64,000 bases of DNA from Prillingera fragicola (GCA_002335605.1 BEDY01000001.1:2666001-2730000), one strand, 5' to 3'; positions 23,798-37,353 are shown, counted from the first letter of the stretch. Translations and numbers: made by a program. Notes: generated by a model from the sequence alone, not told the origin.

Positions 23798-24936
23798 ATG
23801 GCTTGGCTATGTAGTGGCCGGACGAATGCAGAAGTATGCCTTCCCTCCCCTTCCTCTGGACTCGGCACGCTGGGGGGCTGACACCATCAGCTCATCGACC
23901 GCATGGTCTCTGCAAAGCTCATCACCTCCACGCGGGTCTCCGAGGTGCGCTCCCTGGCCGTGGGCCGCGCTGACGGGTGGAAACAGGCAATGAAACGCGT
24001 AGATAGGAAACACTACGTGCCATCTGGATGGGGAGCGTACGAGGATAGTCCACAGTGAGTCGCGGGAGGTGGTTGCGGCGACGATGAGCGGTGGTGGGCT
24101 GCACCTGAGAGTTGGACACGGCCGAGTGGCAGCCCTGTGGAACGATTGCCGCTGCCGTTGCGAGTTGTGGCTTACACGCCAGACGTATTGGCTTTAATGC
24201 GACTATTTCGGCACCGCACATGCACGCACATGCGTGTGAGAACCTGCTGGGCTACATTGAGCGGGCTGAGGCGTCCAAGGGGGCCATTCTCGATGTGGGG
24301 AGTGGCTCTGGCTATCGTGGGTTGATCTACTGGCTATGAGCTGTACTGACGCTGTGCCTCTATCCTTGCGGTCAACTCTTCCACTGCGCTGCCCACGGCT
24401 GCCGCTACCCCCAACAGTAACCGCAGTCTTCCACAGGCTAGCCCCAAACGCAACGGTGATAGGTATCGACCACCTCCCGGGCCTAGCCGAGCTAGCACGC
24501 AACAACCTAGCCGCAGACGGCATCGACCTCGGCTCAGCCACGGGCATCGACATAGTGTGCGGCGACGGGCGCGCGGGGTTTGAGAAACACGCGCCATACG
24601 CCGCTATCCATGTTGGCGCTGCCGCACCGTCCATCCCCCAGCCCCTGGTTGAGCAGCTAGCCACGCCCGGGCGCATGTTTATTCCAGTCGGGGAGAGCTC
24701 GCAGGGTGAGTCGACGCCGCCGTGCTCGCTGTGTGGCGCTGACGAGAGCGCGATACCGCGGCGTGGCTGACGGAGCAGCAATCTGGCAAGTCGACAAAGA
24801 CGAGAACGGCAACGTGACCAAGAAAAAGCTCTTTGGGGTCGCGGTACGTCCCTCCCCAGAGCTGTGAGGCTGACGGCAGTATGTCCCGCTCACGGACGCG
24901 GACAGGCAGTGGACCAAGGGCCAGGACACGCGCTAG
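23798..24936 (+). CDS. PCMT1: Protein-L-isoaspartate(D-aspartate) O-methyltransferase
   Basis: PIMT methylates isoaspartyl residues with S-adenosylmethionine, starting repair of aged proteins. Seven exons are needed: 23798-23833, 23891-23944, 23987-24054, 24183-24316, 24418-24705, 24779-24843 and 24880-24936, giving 233 residues, the normal family length. The spliced N-terminus [28 protein letters not shown] and [14 protein letters not shown] match the family, and [20 protein letters not shown] is SAM-binding motif [21 protein letters not shown] and [16 protein letters not shown] follow. The last exon codes for only 18 residues. No single frame shows the gene; it appears only after splicing, and all phases agree. 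Confidence 0.92.
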
Positions 24937-26308
24937 ACTGGGACGGTGGGGGGATAGTCTAGTTGAGACCAGGTGCTGCTGCTCTGGTTGATCTGTTGCT
25001 GCGACACATGACGACCGTTGGCGTCCTTATTGTGGGTGACGCGGAGCGATAGGGTGTGAACATTTGTGGTTGTTGCGCATGCTGTAGTAATTCATCGAAG
25101 GCATAGGTTTGGACGTGCTGTACTAGCTCTCCGTGTGTAGGCATACTTGGGAGGCAGGAGAGCTTTAACACCTGGCTTGAGACGTCGGTGACTGGATGCA
25201 GCTGCGTGGCCATAGCTGCCATTCTGCCACCAAACCAGATGTCAGTCGGCCGCGACACTGGGCTCTCTGTCCCACCAGCGCCAGACTCGGTCGATGGGTC
25301 CACAACAGCCGCATTCACGACACAGCTGCAACAAAGAGCATAAAACAGAGAAATCCATAGATCACAGACCCAAGACAAAACAAGACTATACAAAGAAAAG
25401 AAAGACATAAGGAATCATGAAATAGACACAAGAGATGTCCACCCGGCATGAAACCCCGTTCACCCGTGTATAGTAATCAGGTGCGGGGCGATTAATGGGC
25501 GGTAGTAAAGGCTCGCTCTGCGCACGTTGACCGCGACACCGAGCCAAGTGGTAGCGAGGCATGAGCATCCCCGTGTTAGCGGGGAGCCGGTGGTTTAAAG
25601 CAGGTCGCGCGGTGAGCAAGACCAAGAGCGTGCGCTGTCGAGTTTTGTGCTCGTCCTGCTGCTGGGTGCGAAGGTGCTGGGTGGGGACGGGGGTATTTTC
25701 TGGTGGTGCGAAGGGGCGAGCGAGGGGCGGGGTTTGGAATCTTGTGGCAGTTTTGGCTTGGTGCGAGCGCAGTTGCACAACTGCGAGCAGCGGCCGAGAA
25801 CATCTTCGCGTGTGGTTTGCTTTCCCCTCACACACCATCAAACAAACGTGAGTACGCGCCCCCATTCTGCTTGCCCCTCTCCTCCTCCCCCGCGCTGTGT
25901 GCTGTGTACAGCGCGTGCTCTCGTGAGCCCGCGGCAGCGGCAACAGAGCGAGACCAGTGTCCGCGCCGAGGCGTATCGACCACCCTACCATGACGATATT
26001 ATCTGTGTTTTAGGAAGTGCCATCTGCATTAGTCCCATAGACTATGCTGTTTCCAGTTTCTCTGATACCTACCATTCCCCAACACTTTGTTGTGAAGCTT
26101 TCCACGGGTGGAATCAGTCGGCTGACGTTAGTAGGTCTTCCTCCTTGGATCGATGTACGATGGCCACCGTGGGCTCTGTTGAGCATTCTGCGTGTGGAGT
26201 CATATAGGACGAGGCTCGTCCAGCACCTCGATGTAGCTCAATGTATCTCTAGTGTTCAAACTCTGCACTGACGTGCAACTGTGTATCCATAGTCCCTACA
26301 GCACTGAA
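24937..26308. other. 1.4-kb region between convergent PCMT and RGP1, no supported gene
   Basis: The + strand is G-rich from ~25561 to 25800 and begins with a short hairpin (CCCCG-TGTTAG-CGGGG, 25569-25584). It is followed by an A/C-rich stretch and a GTGAGT donor-like site near 25851, with a possible acceptor TGTGTTTTAG near 26012. This could be a spliced non-coding transcript, but no coding potential is evident. Both flanking genes end here. Confidence 0.45.
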
Positions 26309-29115
26309 CTACACCGGCGTAACCGTCGGCCTGACCACAAACGCCGTATTGCCAGCAAGCACCTGCACGGGCACCTCGCACTCGACCGTCTCGGCGCGCG
26401 CCTCGGTCCACCCCCCGCTGTGGTCCGGGTTGGCCATGAACGGCACAAGCCCAGACGACGCAGCGTACTGCGCATTGTCCGAGTCGCCGGGGATGGGTTC
26501 CAGGTGCATGACAGACGTCTCGGCCACGCCGGCGCCGGCGGGCGCAGGGCCGTCGACCAGCTCGGCGCTGCGCTTTGCTTCCCTGCTCCCCGAACGGCGA
26601 TGCCACGCGCGCGGCGGGGTTGCGACGAGAAAGGAGATACGTACCCGCCACTCGAGGCCGCCACGCCGGCCGTCTCCTGCACTGAGGGCAAAGGCTGGTG
26701 TCGCGTCAGAGGGAATGTCGAGGGAAAAGGCCGTGCGGGACGTGTTCTGGGCATAGCTTGTGCGTGCCTCGGCGTGCACGCGGCGCAGCTCGGGAGCGCG
26801 AGAGCGGCCCGCAGCGCTCGCCGAGGGCGGGAGCAGGGGCTCGGGGATGACTTCGTGTGTCTCGAGGTAGGCCGTGAGACGCAGCACGCGACGGGACTTG
26901 TGCGGCTCGTTAAAGGTCACCACTCCCTGGACTGTCTCGCCGAGACGGTACGTCGTCTTGATGAGAGTGAGCACGGCGACAACCTCGCCCTCCTGTCGAA
27001 TATCGTAGGATGCCTTGGGCGAGTGGCGAGACAGAATCTCGACAGCCTCGCCACACTTCTGCGCACCTTCCTCCAGCAGCTCCTCGTCGGCTGCTACGAT
27101 GCTCGTTGATCTTGGACGGAGACGGTGCTCGCCGGGACTCGGCGCCATGAGAAACGAGCTGCTTGCGGGCGACATGTTAAAGGTGCTCCGGTTAGGCGTC
27201 GTAGGTGACAACGTCCTAGCCAACGGCTTGAGCTCAGGCGACAGGGGCTTGAGTGGCTTGGTGGGCGACGGAGGAACGCGGTGACCGCCACCACTGCTTG
27301 GTTCCAAGGTGTCGATCAATCGCCGTGCGTACGAGGCCAGAGATCCAGAGGGCTGTGGAGGCTCTGGTGGCAGCTGGTGCCGCCGTGCTAGTGGCGTGCT
27401 GGGCGCCGACATTGGTCGCTCAGATACAGATCCCTGCTCCGTGGTCTGGATCACAGGCTCTAGCACATCGTAGGGCCGCAGCGGGTGGTGCAGAGACACA
27501 TTGGGCCACACTCGGACAGGAATCGTAATCTCCTTGGTGCGCTGGCGCTTGCCGCCCCCTGGAAGTGAGACGTTGAGCGATACCACAAGGTCGTACGAGA
27601 ACTTTAGCGCGCGTCCCTTGAATGCTGGGGGAAGAGTTGCTGGAAGCTGGATGGTGTAGATGAACTCTCTTGTCTCGCCGTCTGGAATCCTAATGTCGAC
27701 GCCGAGCAGGCTCCGAGTCGTTTCCAGCACGGGCAAGTCCTGAGTGTTCCATACGCGTTTGCGCTCCTCGGACAGACTCCCCCCGGCATCACCGTACACT
27801 AGACCCTTGGCCAGTCCAAACAAGCTGCCAGTGAAACTCGGCGTTGATCGTTGACCCACTGTTCCAGTTCCAAAGCTAATTTGCCAGCGCGAGCCAGCCC
27901 CCGGTTTGTCGTCACCTGTGAGCGATCCCGAGCCGACAGGCTGCTGTAGGAGCCTTGCGCGTAGAGGCAGCAATGGGTCTGGCGGAATGTATTGATGCGA
28001 CGGTGAGAACCGTGCTATCAATCGGGTGTGCGCCCACAACACAGTAGCCGCGCCTGATTGCGACGGAGGTCTTCCTTTCATTGTAGGGTGGACTGGGGGT
28101 TGCAAAAGTCCCGCTCCGTATGCATTGTGGTATGATGGGGCATGCCCATGTGGCATCCGCCGTGGTGTCGACGATGCACTCCCATCCGCAGACGATTCTC
28201 CAGACGCGTCAAACGATCCGCCAAAGGAAGGTGATTCTGCGCCAACACTCGGCGAAACTGGCGCAGACGAGGCCGACTTGCCCTGCAGCTGCTGGAGCCG
28301 ACCAGGAGGAATAGGAGATGTCGCCGGGGAGCCGGCTTCCTCCTTGACATCGGGAAGAGAAGGTGATGGGCTCGTGCAAGGTCGTCGTGAAGAGCTGGGA
28401 TCGGGAGAGTTCAGTGATGGTGACGCTTCCAACAGAGCCGATGCTTCGGGTGTTGGTGTTGTTGGAGCAGTGTCAAAGTTGGAGGGTAATGGCGGAGTTC
28501 CAAAGCGCAGTGTAGAGTTGAGAGGAGGGGAGGAGAATGCAGAGTCGGCAATGGACGCTTGACGAGCGTGTGGGTGTGAGGAAGGGATGAATGGCCTGCG
28601 GCGCGCAGGCAGTGGAGGTGGCCCGATGGGCACAGCAGCTGGGGGTCAGCATCAATGTGAACCGAGAGCAACTCACGAAGGTTGCGAGAAGAGTCTCCTC
28701 CCAGCGCCCACACCAGTTCTTGAGGACTCAGAGTGCCCTTGCCGAGGGCCAGACTCTGGGTGCGCCGCGTGTGCCCATGGCCCGATGGGCGTCGTGCATG
28801 TTCACCTCGCCATGTACGGCCTCCGGGAGTTGTAACAGGCGACCATTGCCTATCTGGGCTTGATGGCCATCCTGATTCCACAGACTCCGAAGTGGGTCGT
28901 GCTCCTGGCAAGAGGTTGAGCCCCTGTGAATTGTCGGTACTGATCGCCAACGCCGGACGCGGCCCGGCTTGGTTGATGGGAACACGAGTGTTGCGCAATG
29001 AGATGACTGCCGAAAATGTCTCTCCAGCGTAGAATGCCGACGCCGACGGAGTGACAGTGACTTCGAGGCCGGTGTCGTCACGCTCAGCTGTCGTCGGCGC
29101 GGTGACAGTGAACAT
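26309..29115 (-). CDS. RGP1: Rgp1, subunit of the Ric1-Rgp1 GEF for Rab6/Ypt6
   Basis: Rgp1 and Ric1 together activate Ypt6 (Rab6) at the Golgi for retrograde endosome-to-Golgi traffic. Exons (minus strand) are 28677-29115 and 26309-28638, giving 922 residues, longer than the human (~390) or yeast (~660) protein because of Ser/Pro-rich inserts. The arrestin-like N-terminus has LEVTVTPSASAFYAGETFSA. Conserved blocks further on are FKGRALKFSYDLVVSLNVSL, then TYRLGETVQGVVTFNE and ARTSYAQNTSRTAFSLDIPS, ending in ECEVPVQVLAGNTAFVVRPT. Residues ~150-300 and ~500-620 are low-complexity linkers. The start MFTVTAPTTAERDD (29115) is preferred over an in-frame ATG far upstream. The 38-nt intron splits a proline codon. 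It is divergent from ESA1. Confidence 0.88.
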
Positions 29116-29615
29116 GACGGCACGTCTGGTGCGCGACGAGTAGGAATGGATGAATCCGACGCCTTTGGTATTCCGCACGTAGGAGTGGGATGTGCCGTTG
29201 GGCGTGGACGTGAATGCTGTATTATACACACTGCTGCCTCGTACCAAGAAGAGGAAAGCAGAGTGGATGAGAGAGAGCAATGCATGTGCTGGACGTGTCG
29301 TCGTCGTCGAGAGGGATATGGAATGCGGGGCCCAAGTCGGACAAGCCAGTACAGGAGACGGAACCAAATCTCACACACCATCCACATGCCTGTGGGTGCG
29401 ACACCTGGCGCTGTCAGTTTTTTACCACTTTCTCATCCATTTTCAAGCTTCCATCCACGGCCATCCGCTCAACCAACACGCATTGAAACACGCGCGCATC
29501 GACTCTACGTATCAAGAGCTGCAACTTGCGACCTTTTCTGCCCCGATCCGTGTCCCCTACGGTGTGCTACGCTTGGTGGCGATTTTAGCCGTTTAAGCAG
29601 CGTCAAGTCGCCGTC
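29116..29615. other. Divergent promoter region RGP1 / ESA1
   Basis: No gene is supported. It carries an ACGGAACCAAA element (29358-29368), the reverse complement of TTTGGTTCCGT. The ESA1-proximal half is rich in C and A. Confidence 0.65.
29358..29368 (-). promoter_or_regulatory. TTTGNTTCCGT element (RGP1/ESA1)
   Basis: Reads TTTGGTTCCGT on the minus strand, 243 bp from the RGP1 ATG and 248 bp from the ESA1 ATG, so it is almost exactly centred between the two starts. Confidence 0.55.
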
Positions 29616-31322
<1,707 letters not shown>

Positions 31323-32915
31323 TCGCCCCTGTTTGAACCTTTCTTGGCACTTGTGACATCTTGGGATACCCACTGTCGAGGAACCCTTTCGCTTCATTCA
31401 AACCACAAAACGCATAATCATCACTCAATACCGTACGGTATCTTGCCTGTAGCACAATATGTTGTACGCGCGTGAGCGCTTAAACGAAATGAATAAGACA
31501 TATCCTAGCCCGTGTTGTGACTTGGAGGAGCCGGGTCAAGTAGCTAGTGGGCTGGGGCCATGGATCGCATGCTTTTGATGAAGTGTACTCAAAATCTCAA
31601 TGAGATGTGTCGTAGTGTGTTTCGTGAATCATAATATCGCGCATCAAGTTCCGCGTGAATTTAGTCTGTGGGTATTGTAGTCACAATGTCACAGAACTTG
31701 ATGTTGTCCCTTGGCGATTGCATGTTCTCAAACCACACTATGATCAGCTGAACATTGCCGAACGCGCTCACTGTTGGAGTTCTGAAACACTCTGTACATA
31801 TTGAAATGAGGTTTCGTTGTCGTAGCATGTTTTGAGAAACACACTACGGCCCGCCAAAGTAACGAACCCCCACATTAGTGAGATTTATAAACACAATAGA
31901 GGCCACTGCAACGTACCAAGACCCGCACAAAGCGTTTTGAGGTACAAACCGTGGCCAACTCGACGTAACCAAACGCCTCACAAGTGAGTTCTCGTACACC
32001 TTATGCCAGATTTAGTACGGGTTTGAACAGCAATGCCACACTGCCTGAACTTCTCTAAATCCATGTTCTGTTGGGGGTGGCGGTAGCTGAATTCTTTTAT
32101 GCCAAGGCTCTTGAAACACCCATTGGCTGCCTGACCATGACGAAAGTCTGTGGACGTTGGGGCAAGTTTTCTGCGTGGACGGCACATCGATTATCATTTT
32201 TCAAGAACGCCTACTCATGCGCTGTTCCGTGCTCGAAGTACGCAGTGCCCAGCTATCTTCGAATTTATTCATGGTCTGCATCTCAGAGCTGTCCATCCTC
32301 ACGCCAGAGTACAACCGTGAACCCACGTTGGCACGCATTTGTGCCACGTTTGCGAACTCTTGCGCCATCTCCCGCCCTTACGCAGGGTTGCTCACCAACC
32401 TACGCATCAGCCATGCACGCAGGCGACACCTGACAGATAGGCCTACTGAAGCCAAGCCTGCACGGGGCATTGTGACTCGGGACAAATGAAGATAGGGTCC
32501 ATGACGGCTGCACACGAGCTGGAATTAATTCGTCTTATTTATTTTGTTACCGGACACACGAGAACGCCACATTCCTACCCTTTCCAACCTGCACCTCAAT
32601 TCTGCACCCTCCTCCAACCTCGCTCACTTGCGTGGTGACAGCTAGATGCATACACAGACAGGCTTCCGGCGAAAGGGCGGTTGACGCGTTCGGTCGGCTA
32701 GATAGGGGATAAGGAGGAGAGCTCTCTAGGATCCGGGATAAATGGCGCGGGCGGGGGAACGCGCGCTGCTTTTGGAATTTTATGGTAATGGGCGTCATGT
32801 AATGGGTATGAGGTGGTGGGGGGGATGTCTACAGAGAAGCCGACCGGAACACAAGGCCGCCCAACTATGAACGATGGTTGATGTCAGCGGTCGGCGAGCG
32901 CGCGCCGGCGCCCGC
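31323..32915. other. 1.6-kb intergenic region between convergent ESA1 and EMG1, AT-richer
   Basis: It is distinctly richer in A/T than the flanks and holds no credible ORF or RNA gene. The centre (about 31560-32170) is a degenerate ~52-bp-period repeat array, described separately. The EMG1-proximal end is EMG1 3' flank. Confidence 0.6.
31560..32170. repeat. Degenerate minisatellite-like array, ~52-53 bp period
   Basis: Aligned by eye, related units begin near 31615, 31667, 31720, 31773, 31825, 31877, 31929 and 31981, with weaker ones to ~32107. The spacing is 52-53 bp. Examples are GTTTTGAG at 31829 and again at 31934 (105 bp, two periods), each followed by an ACA-rich stretch, GGCC and GTAAC. 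GCATGTT starts two units, and AGTGAG recurs at 31877 and 31983. Units are diverged, perhaps 50-65% alike. The period is not a multiple of 3, so it is not a decayed protein repeat. It equals about five helical turns of DNA. Confidence 0.55.
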
Positions 32916-34296
32916 TTAGACAATGTCCCAGATCTCCTCCATGGCGCAGCAGAACTTGCCGCAGGCGACCGAGGCTGAGAGCGAGTAGTCCGAGATGGAA
33001 ATCTTCTGGTCGACGTACGCGTCGGCAAAGTTGTCGGCACCGCGAGCCATGGCGCCAACGAAGACGGCGACGCTGTGGGTCTCGGGGAGGGTGGGGAGGA
33101 ACTGGGAGAGACGGACGGTGGGTGCGTCACCGGAAAGGGCTAAAGTGTCAGGACAGAACAATGTGCAAGGGCGGACGACTTACTGAGCTTGATGGTGTTG
33201 GTGGGGAGGTGGTCGGTGATGGGGTTCTTGATGACACGGAGGAGCTTCTCCGAGCCCTGAACACCACGAATCGACAGCTTGTGCAGGAGTTGGACTGTAC
33301 CGTTAGTTTGCTATCGCCAGTATGAAGAGGCCATTCACATCGCTGCACCTGCCGCGGCTACTGCCGCTGACAGCCAGCACAGGAGGCCCGTGCGCATCTC
33401 CACTCGTGCGACTCACCCATCAATCCGGAGAAACGCTTGAACGTCCTAGGTATCCTCACACTGGGGTTGACCTCGATAAGAACGCCCTTGGCGGTGTGAA
33501 TGTAGACCTGCAAGAGACCGGCCTTGTTGAGGGGAGAGTCAAGCAACGTAAGGAGACACTGGTGGGTGATATCGGGGCGAGCGTCGGCAATGTCACGGCC
33601 CGTCTTTGCCAGGATACCCTGGTGGTCGTCGCAGTTGAGCAGCGCGTACTTGGCCTCCTTGCCCGCAGAGTTCTTGCCACCTGATCCGGACGAGACACGG
33701 TATGCCTCGAGGCACGCCTGTAGAGTTAGTCACGGCACTGGGAGAGGTTGACGGAGATGAGGATGAGCGATGAGCGACTACGGGACCATACACTAGCAGG
33801 CGACAATCGCCCGACCCTTCCGCATCCGTCGGGCGGCGTGTCCAACTACAGTGCGCCGAGCGAGCCGTCCCGTACCAGCCCACGCTCTCGCACTCGCCGC
33901 TCCAAAGAAACTCACCTGGGACAGCACAACAATCAGCCTACGGCGGTTCTCCTTCTCGTCGCCCGACTTGGCGACGGTAGCGGCCTGGGGCACAAAGTTG
34001 GCGGCGGGCGCGGCGCGGCGCGAGTTGGGCAGGGGGCGGGTGACACGGCTAGCAGCAACGGCCTCGGTGAGAGCAGTGCGCGTCTCTGGCGACAGGACGG
34101 TGGGACGGCCCTCGCGGCTTCCACTTGCTGCGAGTGCTGCGTCGTACTCGTCATCCTGCTTTACTGCAGATCCCGAGGGACGGGGCTGGAACACGGGTGC
34201 CTCTGCGCTCATCTTGGAAGCCTTGGGGCTGGGAGGCTGGGGAGGGTTGGAGGCGCGCCTCTTGGGAGGGGATGCTGAGCGTGCGTCGACCTGCAT
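32916..34296 (-). CDS. EMG1: Emg1/Nep1, 18S rRNA pseudouridine N1-methyltransferase
   Basis: This SPOUT-family enzyme methylates the hypermodified pseudouridine of 18S rRNA in the nucleolus and is needed for 40S assembly. Exons (minus strand) are 33916-34296, 33417-33717, 33184-33294 and 32916-33139, giving 338 residues. Yeast Emg1 has 252; the extra ~85-110 are a basic Ser/Pro/Ala-rich N-terminal extension, probably disordered or a nucleolar signal. The enzyme core starts at [80 protein letters not shown] sequence (here [20 protein letters not shown]) and [20 protein letters not shown] are diagnostic. Introns are 198, 122 and 44 nt. It is divergent from CAB4 across 190 bp that contain one promoter element. 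Confidence 0.95.
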
Positions 34297-34370
34297 TGTG
34301 GTGGTGGGTGGAATGGGCAGTGTGGGTATGAGGTTTCAGTTGGTAAAACTAGAAATCTTGGACGGGGGTT

Positions 34371-34381
34371 ACGGAAGCAAT
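34371..34381 (-). promoter_or_regulatory. TTTGNTTCCGT-like element (EMG1/CAB4), one mismatch
   Basis: The minus strand reads ATTGCTTCCGT, one mismatch at position 1. It lies 75 bp from the EMG1 ATG and 106 bp from the CAB4 ATG. A ribosome-biogenesis gene is one of the two partners. Confidence 0.5.
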
Positions 34382-34486
34382 ACAGCTCATCACGTGGCAC
34401 TCACGTGGTAAAAACCGGCTCACTCTACCGACCCCGGCTATGACCTGCAACAACCCATCTCCTCTTTCCTCATCTCCAACACAACC

Positions 34487-35585
34487 ATGCCAGTCCCATT
34501 GGAACAGATCCCAGAAGGCCAGCACGCCTTGCTCGTGCTTCCCTTTACCCCGGCACTCCTCACCGACGTCTCACCGCTTCTGCCCACCATCTACTCAGCA
34601 GTGAGGCAAGCGGCTACCCACTCCCTCACCGTCCTCTTCTCCACTCCGGGCTCGCCCACGTCCGAAACGCAACTCTACGCGACCCTTGCAGCTGCTCCCA
34701 AGGCACACTGGAATGAACTGCAGCATTTCCTGGGACGCGTGTATGCTACCCTTGCTGCTGGTCAGTGGGCGGCCGGCCGTGTCCTCGCCGACGTCGAGGT
34801 GCGCTTCGAAGGCGAGGCCGGCGAGTGGGCCGATAAGCTGCTCGCTATTCCCGACAACGTGCTGTTGATTGAGGGTATGTGTTTTCAGGACGCACATACA
34901 CTGCTGACTACCAGGCAACGAGGACCTTGCGAGCTCTATCATCAAGGCCGTGGCTTCCTCTGCAAAGCACCACACCTTGGTCGCCCCCACGCTCCCTGCC
35001 GCCGGCACGGTACGCACCCCCACGACCGACGGCGCAGCCTACCCTGTCTCAGCAGTAGGCGGCACGTTTGATCACCTGCACGCCGCCCACAAGCTCCTCC
35101 TCCACATCTCACTCTTCATCACGGGCCAGCGTCTGATCTGCGGAGTCATGGCCGACAAGCTGCTCAAGGGCAAGTCGCACGCCGCGCTCGTCGAGCCCCT
35201 CGAGACCCGTCTCGCTGGCGTGCTTGCATTCCTGAACCGCTGCGGACCAGCTGGTCGCCAGCTCGACGTCGTCGAGATCGAGGACGCCCTCGGGCCTACG
35301 CGCTGGGATCCCGAGATCACTGCACTCACAGTCTCCGGCGAGACCGTTGGAGGCGGCGACGAGGTCAACCGGATCCGCCAGGAGGGCGGGCTCGGTACGC
35401 TCGAGATGCTGTGTGTCGACGTTATCAGCTCCACACTGCATGATGAGAGCGACGAGGGGGTTGTCAAGACTCTAGATCTGAAGGGCAAGGATGAAAAGGC
35501 GCTCAAGGAGCTCAAGATGGGCAGTACCGCTATCCGACAGTGGATGGATCGTCAGAGGGATGCAGACCAGGAGACTGGGTCGTAG
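34487..35585 (+). CDS. CAB4: Phosphopantetheine adenylyltransferase (coenzyme A synthesis)
   Basis: PPAT joins 4'-phosphopantetheine and ATP to give dephospho-CoA, the fourth step of CoA synthesis. Exons are 34487-34874 and 34915-35585, giving 352 residues. The nucleotidyltransferase signature is GGTFDHLHAAHKLLLHISL, residues ~178-196, the eukaryotic/archaeal form of the T/HxGH motif. GVMADKLLKGK and the C-terminal MGSTAIRQWM complete the fold. The N-terminal ~170 residues form a separate, poorly conserved domain, as in other fungal Cab4 proteins. The 40-nt intron splits a glycine codon. It ends 175 bp from the convergent RPL4 stop. Confidence 0.93.
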
Positions 35586-35760
35586 ATGTCTAGACGAGAC
35601 TATGCAGATTGTACAAGACCCTGAGGCGCGGGACAAGTGCACGACCGTACGGTGCTCTCCAATAAGGGAACTGTCAGTCCAAGTCTGCTCTGCTCATGCT
35701 AATGTAGCGTCGCATTAATCCTAATGCATCCAATACACAACAAAACTACACCCGAAACAC

Positions 35761-37101
35761 TTAGGCAGCGAGGAGAGTGTTGAGGAACTCCTTGCCGGCG
35801 CGGCCAGTCGAAGCAGTCTTCTTGGTCTTGCCGGCGGCCTTGCGCTCCTGGCGGAGGAGCTCCTGGCGACGGAGAGTCTTGGCGTAGGGGTTGAGGCGGA
35901 AGAGAACGGCCTTGTTGCGGAGGGGGTTCTTCTTCTGGGTGAAGGGGCGCTTGGCAACGGCCTGGCCAGCGGGGCGGACAATCGACTGGATCTCGTCAGA
36001 GTTGATGAGACGGGTGACGTCGGTGTTGGTGATCTTCGAGGTGGGGAGGGTGAAGCCCGACTTGTTCTCGTAGATGGTGTCAAGCTGCTTGATGGCGTCC
36101 TCAGTCCAGATGACGAAGCGGCCAACGTGGCCACCGGGGGCGAGCTGGAGGAGGTTGAGGGCGTCAACGGGCGAGGTCTCGACACCGGGGACGTTCTTGA
36201 GGGCACGGACGATACCCTCGTCCTTGCCGTAAACGACAAGGGGGCCGCGGCGCTGGCGGTGACGACGGTTGCGGAACTTGCCCTTGCCAGCGCGGATCTT
36301 GCGCGAGGCAGAGACACGCTCAACGTCGGGGAAGGCGGCAATGGTCTTAAGGAGCTCGACGGCGGCCTTGGTCTTGGTGGTCGACTCGATCGACGACGAG
36401 ATGACAAGGGGAACCTCCTGGATCTGCTCGATGCGGTGGCCACGGGCAAGGACAAGCGAGGGGACGGCCGAGGCAGCGAGAGCCGAGGCGACGGCGAAGC
36501 GACGCTGGTTCTGGTTCACCTTGACATGCCACTTGCGCCAGGTCTTGGTAGGGGCGAACATGCGACCGCCACGGCACATGTTACCGAAAGCGGCCTGGCC
36601 GGAGCGCTGGGTACCACCACCGCCAACACGGGGGATACGAGCGACGGCACGACCAGTGCCCCACGACTCAGCCGAGGTCTGGTGACCAGCGTTCTCGGCG
36701 ACGGCGTAAGCCTGACGACGGTTCTTGGCGATCGACTCTGGAGAGGACGTTAGCGAACTGTCTGCGGGTTGCAATGCGCAGGCAGTGCACGAAGCAGGAG
36801 ACGCCAGGTCGTTGCCGTGTGCAGAACTCTCCAACCACAGTTGCCCTCTCGAAATTCTCCAAACTTTCCAGCCCGTCTTGTGCGCACCGCCTTTCCTTCC
36901 CTTCACTCTCCATTCTGCACACATGACACTGCCCCTGCTGTCTCCTGTTCCGGTGCACTGCTGCCCGAGAGTCCTCTACTCACTGTGGACCTGCTGGACG
37001 ACGTCGATACGGATGGGGGCCGTGAAGACGGCGGGGAGGGCGACGGAGCCCGAGGACTCGCCGGCGGCGGAGAAGACGGTGACGGTCGGGCGGGCGGCCA
37101 T
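35761..37101 (-). CDS. RPL4: 60S ribosomal protein L4 (uL4)
   Basis: uL4 lines the peptide exit tunnel with its long loop. Exons (minus strand) are 36984-37101 and 35761-36737, giving 364 residues (yeast 362). The start [20 protein letters not shown] sits next to a leader intron. [40 protein letters not shown] and [19 protein letters not shown] are diagnostic. The 246-nt coding intron is long for this genome; I looked for C/D snoRNA boxes in it and saw none. It shares a 344-bp promoter region with mitochondrial bL33, which holds two copies of the TTTGCTTCCGT element in inverted orientation. Confidence 0.97.
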
Positions 37102-37104
37102 TTT

Positions 37105-37153
37105 CTAAAGCAGGTCAGACGTGTGTCGTGGACGAGGGGGTTGTGCTACTCAC
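37105..37153 (-). other. 5'-UTR intron of RPL4
   Basis: On the minus strand, donor GTGAGTAGC at 37153 and acceptor CTGACCTGCTTTAG ending at 37105, three bases before the ATG. The 49-nt length and CTGAC branch site match the coding introns. Confidence 0.65.
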
Positions 37154-37261
37154 GAATGCGATTGAAGGCTAAGAGAGTACAGTCGTCGGCGTAGTCTGCA
37201 AAAGATGCTGCACCCCTCGGACACTGGGCAGCGAACCCACCCAGGCGTGCACCAGCCAATA

Positions 37262-37272
37262 TTTGCTTCCGT
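37262..37272 (+). promoter_or_regulatory. TTTGNTTCCGT element (RPL4/bL33m), copy 1
   Basis: TTTGCTTCCGT, an exact match. It forms an 11-bp perfect inverted repeat with 37354-37364, with 81 bp between the arms. Confidence 0.6.
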
Positions 37273-37353
37273 CAAGAACTTTGGCACGGCGTTTGGCGGA
37301 ATTAGGGCAAAGACGTGTGGCACTTATTGATCCCGCCCGAGGAGTAAGTGGTC

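Noticed and set aside
25441..25600. tRNA gene in the PCMT/RGP1 gap
   Set aside because: No A-box/B-box pair or cloverleaf could be drawn on either strand; the same search elsewhere in the window was also negative.
25386..25991. Minus-strand ORF of 201 codons
   Set aside because: Composition follows the local strand bias; no conserved feature.
32071..32433. ORF overlapping the repeat array
   Set aside because: The 52-53 bp period is out of codon phase, and the product has no recognisable features.
36738..36983. snoRNA inside the RPL4 intron (and RPL14 intron 1, RPL10 intron)
   Set aside because: No C box (RTGATGA) with a paired D box could be seen on the transcribed strand.
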